From positions 1-23,952 of the forward strand of contig CALHWU010000063.1 in assembly GCA_938039795.1 (NCBI GenBank): a stretch of DNA of 23,952 bases, in the 5' to 3' direction. A model generated the notes under the pieces. The model was not told where the DNA came from. It ran no database searches and saw only the letters and a list, made by a program, of their open reading frames with translations. The position numbers and the translations under genes are program-made. Of the stretch, positions 8,345 to 15,200 are shown piece by piece. The DNA is from an uncultured Muribaculaceae bacterium. GTDB lineage: Bacteria > Bacteroidota > Bacteroidia > Bacteroidales > Muribaculaceae. How positions within the stretch are numbered: position 1 is the first letter of the stretch; the number at the start of each line of letters is the position of its first letter.

Positions 8345-8806
8345 ATGGCTCTGCGGCTCATCTACGAAGATCCGTATGCGCGCGACGCTCACCCCACCAA
8401 GCCGCCCTACGGCCGGCATGGCGGGGTTTACAAAGTTCGGTGGTCTACGACCACCCCTAATGCTGGGGAGGAGACGCAGGGTGCGGCTATCTACAGATTA
8501 TAGGCCTGTGCCGGCGGGGGCGCTCCGATCCGAACCGGGTATTCTGCCCGCATGCATCGCGGCTCCGAGGATGCCACTCCATTGCATAATGTAGGGATGC
8601 TCCACGGAGCATCCGATAGTGAAAGAGTGTCCTTTCGGCGCGCGAAGGGGGAGCGTATCAAAGCGGTGGCCATAGAGGTAGGTGCCATCAGCGGAGCGGA
8701 CGGGAGTGGTCGTAGACCACGTTACATCTGTAAGCCCCGCCATGGCGGGCGGAACGCCGCCTTGGTGGGGTCAGGAGAGAATCCGTTCGGCATCTTCGTA
8801 GATGAG
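8345..8806. repeat. Inverted-repeat element with ~100-bp imperfect arms, unknown family
   Basis: Two arms in opposite orientation bracket a core of about 250 bp. Matching blocks, in mirrored order, are CTCATCTACGAAGAT (8357-8371 with 8792-8806, 15/15), ACCCCACCAAG (8391-8401 with 8761-8771, 11/11), CATGGCGGGG (8417-8426 with 8735-8744) and GTGGTCTACGACCAC (8440-8454 with 8706-8720, 15/15). The last block is itself a hairpin. The core holds another hairpin, a 9-bp stem at 8595-8603/8606-8614. Short open frames cross it: 52 codons from ATG 8345 on plus, and 81 codons at 8498-8743 on minus. Both arms encode WSTTTP and LIYED-type peptides. I treat these as part of the repeat rather than as genes. 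No transposase and no target duplication are visible. Confidence 0.7.
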
Positions 8807-8880
8807 GCCGTCGAGGAGAGAGTATCAGGTGCATGGGAGTAGCCCCGATACCGAAAAAAGTATATAGGGTATTTTGACGT

Positions 8881-8911
8881 TTTGTTTGTAAGCAAAAACA
8901 GTTTATATTTG
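8881..8911 (+). promoter_or_regulatory. Promoter of the propeller lipoprotein gene
   Basis: TTTG (8881-8884), a 19-base spacer and TATATTTG (8904-8911) make a textbook Bacteroidota promoter. It starts transcription about 25 bases before the ATG at 8944. It lies just outside the inverted-repeat element. Confidence 0.85.
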
Positions 8912-8943
8912 CAATTGAAGACTTACAAAATAGCTAAAGAATC

Positions 8944-10098
8944 ATGGAAAAAGTCAAGATGTTGGTGGCGGCGGTCATGGGCGTGATGGTCGCCGCATGT
9001 TCGGGAAGTGGCGAGACGGGGGATGGCCCGCTGGTAGCCACAGGGCTTTATCAGCCGCAGAAGATCAGCAATCTGTCGGAACTGATAGAGATTGTCGACG
9101 TGGTGCCGCTTGCCACTAATAACTCATCGCTCATTGCTGAGGTGAACCAGTTGCGTTGCGATGGCGAACGATTTTATGTGTACGACAAGCCCTGGACGGG
9201 AGGCAATCCGTCGGTAAAGATCTTCGGGCGCGACGGAAGCTTCATCCGCACGGTCACCCGCACCGGAGAGGGTCCAGGCGAATTGGATCCGTTGAAAGGT
9301 GTGACGATCAATGTAGCGCGTGACACACTATATATCCTCAATTCCGACTGCCTGATGACCTATACCGCCGACGGCGATTTCATAGAGAGCCGTAAGATAC
9401 CATATGACGTTGCCTGGGATTTCGAGGTGATCGACGGAGGTGGATTTATATTCAATGTAGGCCGTGACTCGCTGGTATATCATGTTACTGATCCATTTTT
9501 CAATGAACTTGTGGCCACATATCCGGCAAATTCTCTGACCGGGACGTCGTATGTCGACCCGATAGTGAGGATGCCCGACGGTCGGCTCCTGTTCACAGTT
9601 CTGTCGGTCAATGAGACGACGGTCTACGATCCGTCCGACGGCAGCACCCGCCTTATGCCTCTGGCTGATATCCCGGGCATGGAGGAGTTGGCCGCCTACG
9701 AGTCGACCGTGAAGAAAAATAAGTTCGGATTGCCCGAAGGTACGTTGAGCGGCACTGTGAGCCACAGCATCGGCGCTTCCGACAGTCAGAGCTTTGTCAT
9801 TACCGGAACTCCTGACCGCACGGAGATGCGTCTGTGGGCCACCGTGGCTCCAGAAAGCCGTCAGGTAGTGTCGCTCGATGATGTCGCTGACGACATCACG
9901 AATTCCAGACATGGCGCGAGGCGATATTTCTATACGCGGATGGATGGCCCGGAATTTACGGTGACCTTTACGCCCGAAGAACTGATAGAGGGCATCGAGG
10001 CCGGAGCGTCGGCCGATCCGCGCATCGACAGTCTGAGCCGGGTCATCAGTCCGGAAGCCAATCCGGTCGTGGTGACTTATCGGTTGAAAAACCGTTGA
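8944..10098 (+). CDS. Six-bladed beta-propeller lipoprotein (BF3164-like)
   Basis: The 384-aa product begins with a lipoprotein signal: a basic start, a hydrophobic core and lipobox VAAC, with Cys19 as the lipidated residue. No aspartate-type retention signal is evident after the Cys, so surface or outer-membrane attachment is possible. The body resembles the six-bladed propeller lipoproteins of Bacteroidota. It has the N-terminal block 'IEIVDVVPLATNNSSLI', then repeated blades such as 'VKIFGRDGSFIRTVTRTGEGPGEL' and 'LMTYTADGDFIESRKIP'. Ligand and role are unknown. It is transcribed alone from its own strong promoter. A diverged paralogue lies at 20352-21608, and they share the 'VPLATNNSSLI / IPLETNDSSLI' block. 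Confidence 0.85.
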   Translation: MEKVKMLVAAVMGVMVAACSGSGETGDGPLVATGLYQPQKISNLSELIEIVDVVPLATNNSSLIAEVNQLRCDGERFYVYDKPWTGGNPSVKIFGRDGSFIRTVTRTGEGPGELDPLKGVTINVARDTLYILNSDCLMTYTADGDFIESRKIPYDVAWDFEVIDGGGFIFNVGRDSLVYHVTDPFFNELVATYPANSLTGTSYVDPIVRMPDGRLLFTVLSVNETTVYDPSDGSTRLMPLADIPGMEELAAYESTVKKNKFGLPEGTLSGTVSHSIGASDSQSFVITGTPDRTEMRLWATVAPESRQVVSLDDVADDITNSRHGARRYFYTRMDGPEFTVTFTPEELIEGIEAGASADPRIDSLSRVISPEANPVVVTYRLKNR

Positions 10099-10146
10099 TG
10101 TCGGCTTGTGCCGCCATCGCTTCCGATAAAAATATTCGGCCGACTG

Positions 10147-10177
10147 TTGGAACAACGCGAAATTACACATATCTTTG
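10147..10177 (+). promoter_or_regulatory. Promoter of the SPFH gene
   Basis: TTG (10147-10149), a 20-base spacer and TATCTTTG (10170-10177) fit the phylum consensus. The ATG is at 10206. Confidence 0.75.
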
Positions 10178-10199
10178 TGATATCATTTTAATATCACAA
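10175..10199. promoter_or_regulatory. Candidate operator: 9-bp inverted repeat at the SPFH transcription start
   Basis: TTGTGATAT (10175-10183) is repeated in inverse as ATATCACAA (10191-10199), with a 7-base centre. It overlaps the last bases of the -7 box and covers the predicted start site, where a bound dimer would block initiation. The downstream Arc-like protein is a possible ligand, but that is inference. An RNA hairpin in the leader is an alternative. Confidence 0.5.
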
Positions 10200-10205
10200 T
10201 CAGAT

Positions 10206-11183
10206 ATGGATACACCTGACAAAAACCACGAGTTTACGTTCGCCGGCAAAACGGTAAACGGATTTCTGATGCTGCTGGTCAACATCATCGTCATTCCCGC
10301 CCTTATCGCAGGCTCGATTTACTGGGCCGCATGCTATGGCTCGGGGGCGGCGATAGTGCTTGCATTGCTGCTTGGGCTTACGTTCTTAATCAGTCTTTGC
10401 GGATATTTCACACAGCAGCCCAATCAGGCGCGCGTCATGATATTCTTCGGCAAATATCGCGGCACATTCCGCCAGACCGGTTTTTTCTGGCGCAATCCGT
10501 TCATGACGGCCAAGAAGATCTCACTGCGCATCCGCAACATGGACATAGCCCCGATAAAGGTCAACGACAAGGTGGGTAATCCCGTGATGATAGGAATGGT
10601 GCTGGTGTGGAAAGTAAGGGATACCTACCGGGCCGTATTCGATATCGACTCGGGAGAGACCTCAGTGATAACCGTGGAGAGCGACGGCAAGACCAATGTC
10701 ACCACCCAGTCGGGAAATACTTCCAAGGCCCTCGAGAATTTCGTGAAGATACAGAGCGACGCGGCTCTGCGCGAAGTGACGGGGCGCTTCGCCTATGACG
10801 ACGAGGACTCCAAGACCAAGGAGCCTACCCTTCGCGGAGGGAGCCATGAGATCGTGGAGCTTCTTGAGGAGAAACTCAACGAACGCCTGTCAATGGCCGG
10901 CATCGAGGTAGTGGAGGCGCGCCTCAATTATCTCGCCTATGCGCCCGAGATAGCAGCCGTAATGCTGCGCCGTCAGCAGGCATCGGCCATTATTGCCGCC
11001 CGCGAGAAGATAGTGGAGGGCGCCGTGTCGATGGTGAAGATGGCGCTCAACGAGCTGAAGGAGGAGCAGGTGGTGGAGCTCGACGAGGAGCGCAAGGCCG
11101 CTATGGTGAGCAATCTGCTCGTAGTGCTCTGTGCCGACGAGCCGGCTCAGCCCGTGGTCAACACCGGCACTCTCTACAATTGA
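10206..11183 (+). CDS. SPFH/band-7 domain membrane protein
   Basis: The 325-aa product has a short cytosolic N-terminus and two hydrophobic segments (about residues 19-42 and 46-67). An SPFH (stomatin/prohibitin/flotillin) domain follows, beginning 'QARVMIFFGKYRGTFRQTGFFWRNPF' and continuing 'ISLRIRNMDIAPIKVNDKVGNPVMIGMVLVWKV'. The C-terminal part is rich in charged helices ('LRRQQASAIIAAREKIVEGAV', 'ELKEEQVVELDEERK'), as expected for oligomerising SPFH proteins. These proteins form ring assemblies and organise membrane microdomains or guard proteases. The ATG at 10206 was taken because the frame upstream of it covers the promoter and the previous gene's end. An Arc-like gene starts 6 bases after the stop. 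Confidence 0.9.
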   Translation: MDTPDKNHEFTFAGKTVNGFLMLLVNIIVIPALIAGSIYWAACYGSGAAIVLALLLGLTFLISLCGYFTQQPNQARVMIFFGKYRGTFRQTGFFWRNPFMTAKKISLRIRNMDIAPIKVNDKVGNPVMIGMVLVWKVRDTYRAVFDIDSGETSVITVESDGKTNVTTQSGNTSKALENFVKIQSDAALREVTGRFAYDDEDSKTKEPTLRGGSHEIVELLEEKLNERLSMAGIEVVEARLNYLAYAPEIAAVMLRRQQASAIIAAREKIVEGAVSMVKMALNELKEEQVVELDEERKAAMVSNLLVVLCADEPAQPVVNTGTLYN

Positions 11184-11189
11184 TAGCCC

Positions 11190-11366
11190 ATGGCTAAAAA
11201 GGAGACGGGTAAAAGTTTCCTGCTACGCCTTGACGCCGAAACGATGGAAAAGGTTGAGGCGTGGGCGGCGCAGGAATTCCGCTCGGTCAACGGCCAGATA
11301 CAATGGATCATCGCCGAATCCATGCGCCGCCATGGCCGCAATCGTCACGAAAATAAAGAAAAATGA
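11190..11366 (+). CDS. Arc-like ribbon-helix-helix protein (58 aa)
   Basis: A 58-codon gene runs from the ATG at 11190 to TGA at 11364-11366. Residues 8-15 (KSFLLRLD) form the expected DNA-contacting beta strand. Helix one follows (about 16-29, 'AETMEKVEAWAAQE'), then helix two with the signature 'SVNGQIQWIIAESM' (33-46). The tail is short and basic. This is the layout of Arc/MetJ-type dimers. I recall Arc-like genes directly behind SPFH genes in Bacteroides, which supports the call. The first residues (AKKETGK) are lysine-rich. It may bind the dyad at the SPFH promoter. Alternatively, it may be a structural partner of the SPFH protein rather than a repressor. Confidence 0.82.
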   Translation: MAKKETGKSFLLRLDAETMEKVEAWAAQEFRSVNGQIQWIIAESMRRHGRNRHENKEK

Positions 11367-11367
11367 G

Positions 11368-11396
11368 CGTGGACGGCCCGTATTGAGCCGTCCACG
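11368..11396. terminator. Stem-loop terminator between convergent genes
   Basis: A 10-bp stem (11368-11377 with 11387-11396) has a 9-base loop. Read on the minus strand it is followed by a T-rich tract (complement of 11350-11363), so it should end the Mrp/trmB transcript well. On the plus strand the following sequence is only moderately T-rich. Confidence 0.7.
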
Positions 11397-11439
11397 TCAA
11401 TTATTGTCATCCGCATGGCAGATCTGCCTGCGAAGGGAT

Positions 11440-12537
11440 TCAGTGCAGCGATACCTTGATGGTGGGCGGGAGAGTGCCGTTGCGGCGGTCGCAGGCATCC
11501 ACCACCTCGCGGGCCACATGGCGGAAGGCCTGCCCTGTGAGGGTGGTGTCGTCGAGGGCTACCGGATGGCCGTCGTCGCCCCCCTCGCATATGGATTCCA
11601 CCACCGGGATCTGGCCAAGGAGCTTCACGCCGAGTTTTTCAGCGAGCTTCACGCCACCCTCGCGGCCGAAAATGTAGTAGCGCTCGTCGGGGTGACGTTC
11701 GGGAGTGAACCAGGCCATGTTTTCCACCAGTCCGAGTATGGGCACGTTGACCTTGTCGCCTGTAAACATTGAGATGCCTTTGCGCGCGTCGGCGAGGGCC
11801 ACTTCCTGCGGAGTGCTGACGATGACCACTCCGGTGATGGCAAGAGTCTGCACGAGGGTAAGATGGATGTCGCTTGTGCCAGGGGGCATGTCGATGAGGA
11901 AATAGTCGAGTTCGCCCCAGTCGGCTTCGCCTATGAGCTGTTTGAGCGCGTTGGAGGCCATGCCGCCGCGCCAGAGCACAGCGCTCTCCTTGTCGACGAG
12001 AAATCCTATCGACAGCAGTTTCACTCCATATTTTTCAAGGGGGATGATCAGCGCGCGGCCGTCCACCTCATGCATGTAGACCTGCTCGTCCTCCACTCCG
12101 AACATCTTCGGGAGCGACGGGCCGAATATGTCGGCGTCGAGCAGTCCCACTCTGTAGCCTTCCTGCGCCAGCGCCACGGCGAGATTCACAGCCACTGTCG
12201 ATTTGCCCACGCCCCCCTTGCCGGAGCTGACGCCTATGATGTTCTTCACGCCGGGAAGCATCGGGGCGGCTTTCTGTTCAGGCTGCCGCGAGGCAGTGGC
12301 GATTGTGGCCTCTACTTCGGGTGATATATAGGTGTGGAGAGCGGCTTCGGCCGCTTTTACGATCGACTTCATGAAGGGGTCGGTGGGCTTGTCGAAAACG
12401 ATCGTGAAGCTCACTTTCGGCCCGTCGATACGTATGTCGTCAGCGATCATGCCGAGGTCTACGATGTCTCGTCCGTTGCCCGGATAGCGCACATTGCGCA
12501 GGGCGTCGAGAATGAGGTTGGGATATAGTCGTTCCAT
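11440..12537 (-). CDS. Mrp/ApbC (NBP35-type) iron-sulfur cluster carrier ATPase
   Basis: The 365-aa product has an N-terminal MIP18/DUF59-like domain (about residues 1-80), then a P-loop domain with the deviant Walker A motif 'GKGGVGKST' (106-114). Other ATPase motifs are 'GLLDADIFGPSLPKMFG' (131-147), 'DYFLIDMPPGTSD' (211-223) and 'STPQEVALADARKG'. Relatives bind an Fe-S cluster at a dimer interface and pass it to target proteins. The usual CxxC after 'ENM' is absent: here it reads 'ENMAWFTPERHPDERYYIFG'. The only two cysteines, 317 and 349, do not form CxxC. The gene lies 31 bases downstream of trmB and shares its transcript. The family call is sure; cluster transfer is less so. Confidence 0.93.
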   Translation of the reverse strand: MERLYPNLILDALRNVRYPGNGRDIVDLGMIADDIRIDGPKVSFTIVFDKPTDPFMKSIVKAAEAALHTYISPEVEATIATASRQPEQKAAPMLPGVKNIIGVSSGKGGVGKSTVAVNLAVALAQEGYRVGLLDADIFGPSLPKMFGVEDEQVYMHEVDGRALIIPLEKYGVKLLSIGFLVDKESAVLWRGGMASNALKQLIGEADWGELDYFLIDMPPGTSDIHLTLVQTLAITGVVIVSTPQEVALADARKGISMFTGDKVNVPILGLVENMAWFTPERHPDERYYIFGREGGVKLAEKLGVKLLGQIPVVESICEGGDDGHPVALDDTTLTGQAFRHVAREVVDACDRRNGTLPPTIKVSLH

Positions 12538-12568
12538 GATGGATCAGCTTGGATATGTTGATATGAGT

Positions 12569-13327
12569 TTATTGTTCTTCGCCTTCGACATGTCCGCGCG
12601 AGAAGCTGCGGTAGGTGTCGTAGGGTATCTCTATGTCGGGTTCGGTCAGCACGCGGTCGCGAGGTATGGTGAGCCGCAGATATTTTATCGTCAGGCCGCG
12701 CGAGAGCCACTGCTGTTCGTAGTAGGTGCGTATCGACAGTATTTCGTCGGCGGGATGGTCGGGATCGCCGTAGAGATCGGCTGTGTCGGCTTCAGGCATG
12801 ATACCGTTGTGCTCGGCCATGGCGCGTGTATATGTGTAGAGAAATGGGCTGTCGGTTTTCAGGTGAAGCTTGCCATCAGGTTTCAGTATGTGGGTGTAGA
12901 GATCGAGAAAACGGGTTGATGTCAGCCGCTTGCGCACCTTCTTCATCTGCGGGTCGGGGAATGTGATCCATATCTCGCTCACTTCGCCGGGGCCGAAGAA
13001 ACGGTCTATCAGTTCTATGTCGGTACGGAGAAAGCCAACGTTGGTCAGCCCCATCTGCTGGGCTCGCTTGGCGCCGGTCCACATTCGGGCTCCCTTCACG
13101 TCGATGCCGATGAAATTCTTGTCGGGGGTGCGCTCGGCCAGTCCTACGGTGTATTCGCCCTTGCCGCATCCGAGTTCGAGCACAATGGGGTTGTCGTTGT
13201 GGAAAAATTCAGTATGCCAGTGTCCTTTCATGCTGAAACCTTCAGCGGCCAGCGAAGCGAAGGGGCATTGCACGACGAAGGGTATATCCTCCATCTCCCG
13301 GAATTTTTTCAATTTGTTCTTGCCCAT
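12569..13327 (-). CDS. trmB: tRNA (guanine-N7)-methyltransferase TrmB
   Basis: The 252-aa SAM-dependent enzyme methylates G46 of the tRNA variable loop. Motifs: SAM-binding 'IVLELGCGKGEYTVGLAE', 'NFIGIDVKGARMWTGAKRA', 'NVGFLRTDIELIDRFF' and the family signature 'EIWITFPDPQMKKVRKRLTSTRFLDLY'. The C-terminal part contains 'LHLKTDSPFLYTYT'. The frame stays open far upstream on this strand, but that part is antisense to the epimerase gene. The ATG at 13325-13327 gives the normal N-terminus and sits about 30 bases from a good -7 box. It is the first gene of a two-gene unit with the Mrp gene. Confidence 0.95.
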   Translation of the reverse strand: MGKNKLKKFREMEDIPFVVQCPFASLAAEGFSMKGHWHTEFFHNDNPIVLELGCGKGEYTVGLAERTPDKNFIGIDVKGARMWTGAKRAQQMGLTNVGFLRTDIELIDRFFGPGEVSEIWITFPDPQMKKVRKRLTSTRFLDLYTHILKPDGKLHLKTDSPFLYTYTRAMAEHNGIMPEADTADLYGDPDHPADEILSIRTYYEQQWLSRGLTIKYLRLTIPRDRVLTEPDIEIPYDTYRSFSRGHVEGEEQ

Positions 13328-13357
13328 GATCTGTCGGTAGGTTATCTGCTTTGTCTG

Positions 13358-13395
13358 CAAAATTAAGGAAAATCCGCGGATTTTCCCTAACTTTG
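13358..13395. promoter_or_regulatory. Divergent, nearly symmetric promoter pair for trmB (-) and epimerase (+)
   Basis: The minus-strand -7 box TAATTTTG occupies 13358-13365 and the plus-strand -7 box TAACTTTG occupies 13388-13395. Between them is a perfect 20-bp palindrome, GGAAAATCCGCGGATTTTCC (13367-13386). The two halves, boxes included, match at about 19 of 21 positions when one is inverted. Each promoter's -33 zone falls on the other's -7 box, so polymerase should not occupy both at once. Neither has a TTG at -33. Confidence 0.7.
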
Positions 13396-13402
13396 CTTTC
13401 AA

Positions 13403-14425
13403 ATGAACAAAAACGTACTCATCATAGGTGCCGGCGGATTTGTCGGCGGTTTTATCGCCGAGGAGGCGCTTCGGCGGGGATATACGGTTCTTGCCGGCGT
13501 CAGGGAGTCGACCTCGCGCCGCTATCTGGCCGACGACCGCATCAGTTTCGTGACGCTCGACTACGAGAATCCCGTGCAGATGGCCGAGGCTATAACCGAC
13601 GCCATCCCCGAGGGCGATCCCTACTGGCTGGTGTATAATCTCGGAGCGACGAAATGCACCAACTTCGCCGACTTCAACCGTATCAACTACCAGTATCTCC
13701 GCAATGTCGTCGAGGCGTTGCGTCAGTGCGGACGCATTCCGCAGCGGTTTCTCTACATGAGCAGCCTCTCGGCTCTCGGCCCAGGCGATGAGCGCACTTA
13801 CGCGCCCCTGACCGGCAAGACCATCCCGGCTCCCGATACACGCTACGGCGTCAGCAAGATCAAGGCCGAGACGTTTCTGGAGACCTGTCCCGATATCCCT
13901 TGGACGATATTCCGTCCGACGGGAGTCTACGGGCCCCACGAGCTCGACTATCTGATGATGATACGTTCCATCGACCGTCACTGGGATTTCGGCGTGGGGA
14001 TGCGCCGCCAGATGCTGACATTCATCTACGTCAAGGATCTTGCGGCGGCAGTGTTCGACGCTCTTGCATCGGACCGCACCCTGCGGCGGAAATATATAAT
14101 CTCGGAGCCGCGCAGCTACTCTCAGGCCGAATTCCGGCGCATTGCCGCCCGCATCCTCGGCCGCAAGCTGGTCATACCGGTGAGAGTGCCGATATGGATG
14201 CTCTATGTGGTGTCGGCTGTGGCCGAGAAAATCGGCGTCATGCGGTCGAAGCCGAGCACGCTCAACCGCGACAAGTTCCGGATTATGCGTCAGCGCAACT
14301 GGAACTGTTCGGTCGATGAAGCGGTGGCCGACTTCGGCTTCGCTCCCCGCTATGATCTCGCAGCCGGCCTGACCGAGACAGTGGCCGCCTACCGCGAGAG
14401 CCTCAGGGAGGGGGCGGGAAAATGA
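13403..14425 (+). CDS. NAD-dependent epimerase/dehydratase family protein (extended SDR)
   Basis: The 340-aa Rossmann-fold protein has the N-terminal dinucleotide motif 'LIIGAGGFVG' (residues 7-15) and the extended-SDR catalytic pair Tyr148/Lys152 in 'RYGVSK'. It also has 'FLYMSSLSALGPG', which supplies the Ser, and 'FRPTGVYGPHE'. The C-terminal substrate-binding part has 'FIYVKDLAAAVFDAL'. Sugar-nucleotide or sterol-type substrates are common in this family; the actual one is not evident. The ATG lies only seven bases after the end of the -7 box, so the mRNA should be nearly leaderless. The next gene overlaps its stop codon by four bases. Confidence 0.9.
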   Translation: MNKNVLIIGAGGFVGGFIAEEALRRGYTVLAGVRESTSRRYLADDRISFVTLDYENPVQMAEAITDAIPEGDPYWLVYNLGATKCTNFADFNRINYQYLRNVVEALRQCGRIPQRFLYMSSLSALGPGDERTYAPLTGKTIPAPDTRYGVSKIKAETFLETCPDIPWTIFRPTGVYGPHELDYLMMIRSIDRHWDFGVGMRRQMLTFIYVKDLAAAVFDALASDRTLRRKYIISEPRSYSQAEFRRIAARILGRKLVIPVRVPIWMLYVVSAVAEKIGVMRSKPSTLNRDKFRIMRQRNWNCSVDEAVADFGFAPRYDLAAGLTETVAAYRESLREGAGK

Positions 14426-14706
14426 CGCAGCCCGCAAGTTACCGCGCTCCCGGATGGTTTATCGCGCTGGCCGTCATCGTGGCGCTTCCGGTATTCCAGA
14501 CTCCGGCGCTTCTCGACGCATGTCCGTCCGACGGCGGCATTGTGCGCACTCTCGTCTGGATCTATCCGTTCTATGTGGCCGTAGCCGCATGGCTCGCATG
14601 CCTCTGCTGGGACAGCCGCAGGGCGATGGCATGGATTCTGATCTCGATCATGGCGCTCACCCACGTGGGCATGCGCATGCTCGTGGCTATGCCGTTAAAC
14701 ATCTGA
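14422..14706 (+). CDS. Small integral membrane protein, unknown function
   Basis: The 94-aa product starts at an ATGA overlap with the epimerase stop codon, which supports this start and coupled translation. About three hydrophobic segments are visible (roughly residues 12-31, 43-63 and 69-88), leaving little soluble sequence. I recognise no family motif. There are two cysteines near the middle helix ('WLACLCWD'). Its place suggests a partner of the epimerase at the membrane, but nothing more can be said. Confidence 0.75.
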   Translation: MTQPASYRAPGWFIALAVIVALPVFQTPALLDACPSDGGIVRTLVWIYPFYVAVAAWLACLCWDSRRAMAWILISIMALTHVGMRMLVAMPLNI

Positions 14707-14720
14707 TAATAGTTGACTTT

Positions 14721-14749
14721 TCGGGATACCTCATTCCCGCTTTATTTTG
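14721..14749 (+). terminator. Weak stem-loop with T-rich tail upstream of aroQ
   Basis: CGGGA (14722-14726) and TCCCG (14735-14739) can pair, followed by CTTTATTTTG. With only five base pairs this would be a weak terminator at best. The T-rich tail also resembles an imperfect -7 box for aroQ (TTATTTTG at 14742-14749), with no TTG at the right distance. Confidence 0.3.
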
Positions 14750-14759
14750 ACGACATTAT

Positions 14760-15191
14760 ATGAAAATACTGATAATAAACGGCCCTAACCTCAATCTTCT
14801 CGGGGTGCGTGAGCCGGGCATCTACGGAAGCGCCACTTTCGACTCCGCGCTTGAGCGCCTGCGCGGTCTCTATCCCGACATCGAGCTGGAGTATTTCCAG
14901 AGCAACCACGAAGGAGCGATTATCGACCGTCTGCATGCTGCCGGCTTCGGCGACGCTTACGCCGGCATCATACTCAATGCAGGCGCATATACCCACACAT
15001 CGCTCGCCATAGCCGACGCCATCGCGGCCATCGAGGTGCCGGTGGTTGAGGTACACATATCCAACGTGGCCGCCCGCGAGGAGATACGCCACCGCTCGCT
15101 TATCGCTCCGGTGTGCCGCGGCTCAATAGCGGGATTCGGTCTCGACAGTTACCGCCTGGCAGTAGAGGCGATAGCGCATAATGACAAATAA
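14760..15191 (+). CDS. aroQ: 3-dehydroquinate dehydratase, type II
   Basis: The 143-aa product is of normal length for the small dodecameric type II enzyme, which dehydrates 3-dehydroquinate in the shikimate pathway. Family motifs are all present: 'IINGPNLNLLGVREPGIYG' with the catalytic Arg and Tyr at the lid, 'FQSNHEGAIIDRLHAA', 'GIILNAGAYTHTSLAIADAI' and 'VVEVHISNVAAREEIRHRS', including the catalytic His. Pyruvate kinase starts nine bases after the stop codon. I recall an aroQ-pyk-methyltransferase order from other Bacteroidales. Confidence 0.96.
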   Translation: MKILIINGPNLNLLGVREPGIYGSATFDSALERLRGLYPDIELEYFQSNHEGAIIDRLHAAGFGDAYAGIILNAGAYTHTSLAIADAIAAIEVPVVEVHISNVAAREEIRHRSLIAPVCRGSIAGFGLDSYRLAVEAIAHNDK

Positions 15192-15200
15192 TTCCGGCAG

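Noticed and set aside
8498..8743. 81-codon minus-strand ORF within the inverted-repeat element
   Set aside because: It is stop-free and somewhat protein-like, but it crosses the repeat arm and lacks a promoter or partner. I count it as part of the element.
12569..14437. Single 622-codon open frame on the minus strand
   Set aside because: Only its last 252 codons (trmB) resemble a protein. The rest is antisense to the epimerase gene, a common effect in GC-rich DNA.
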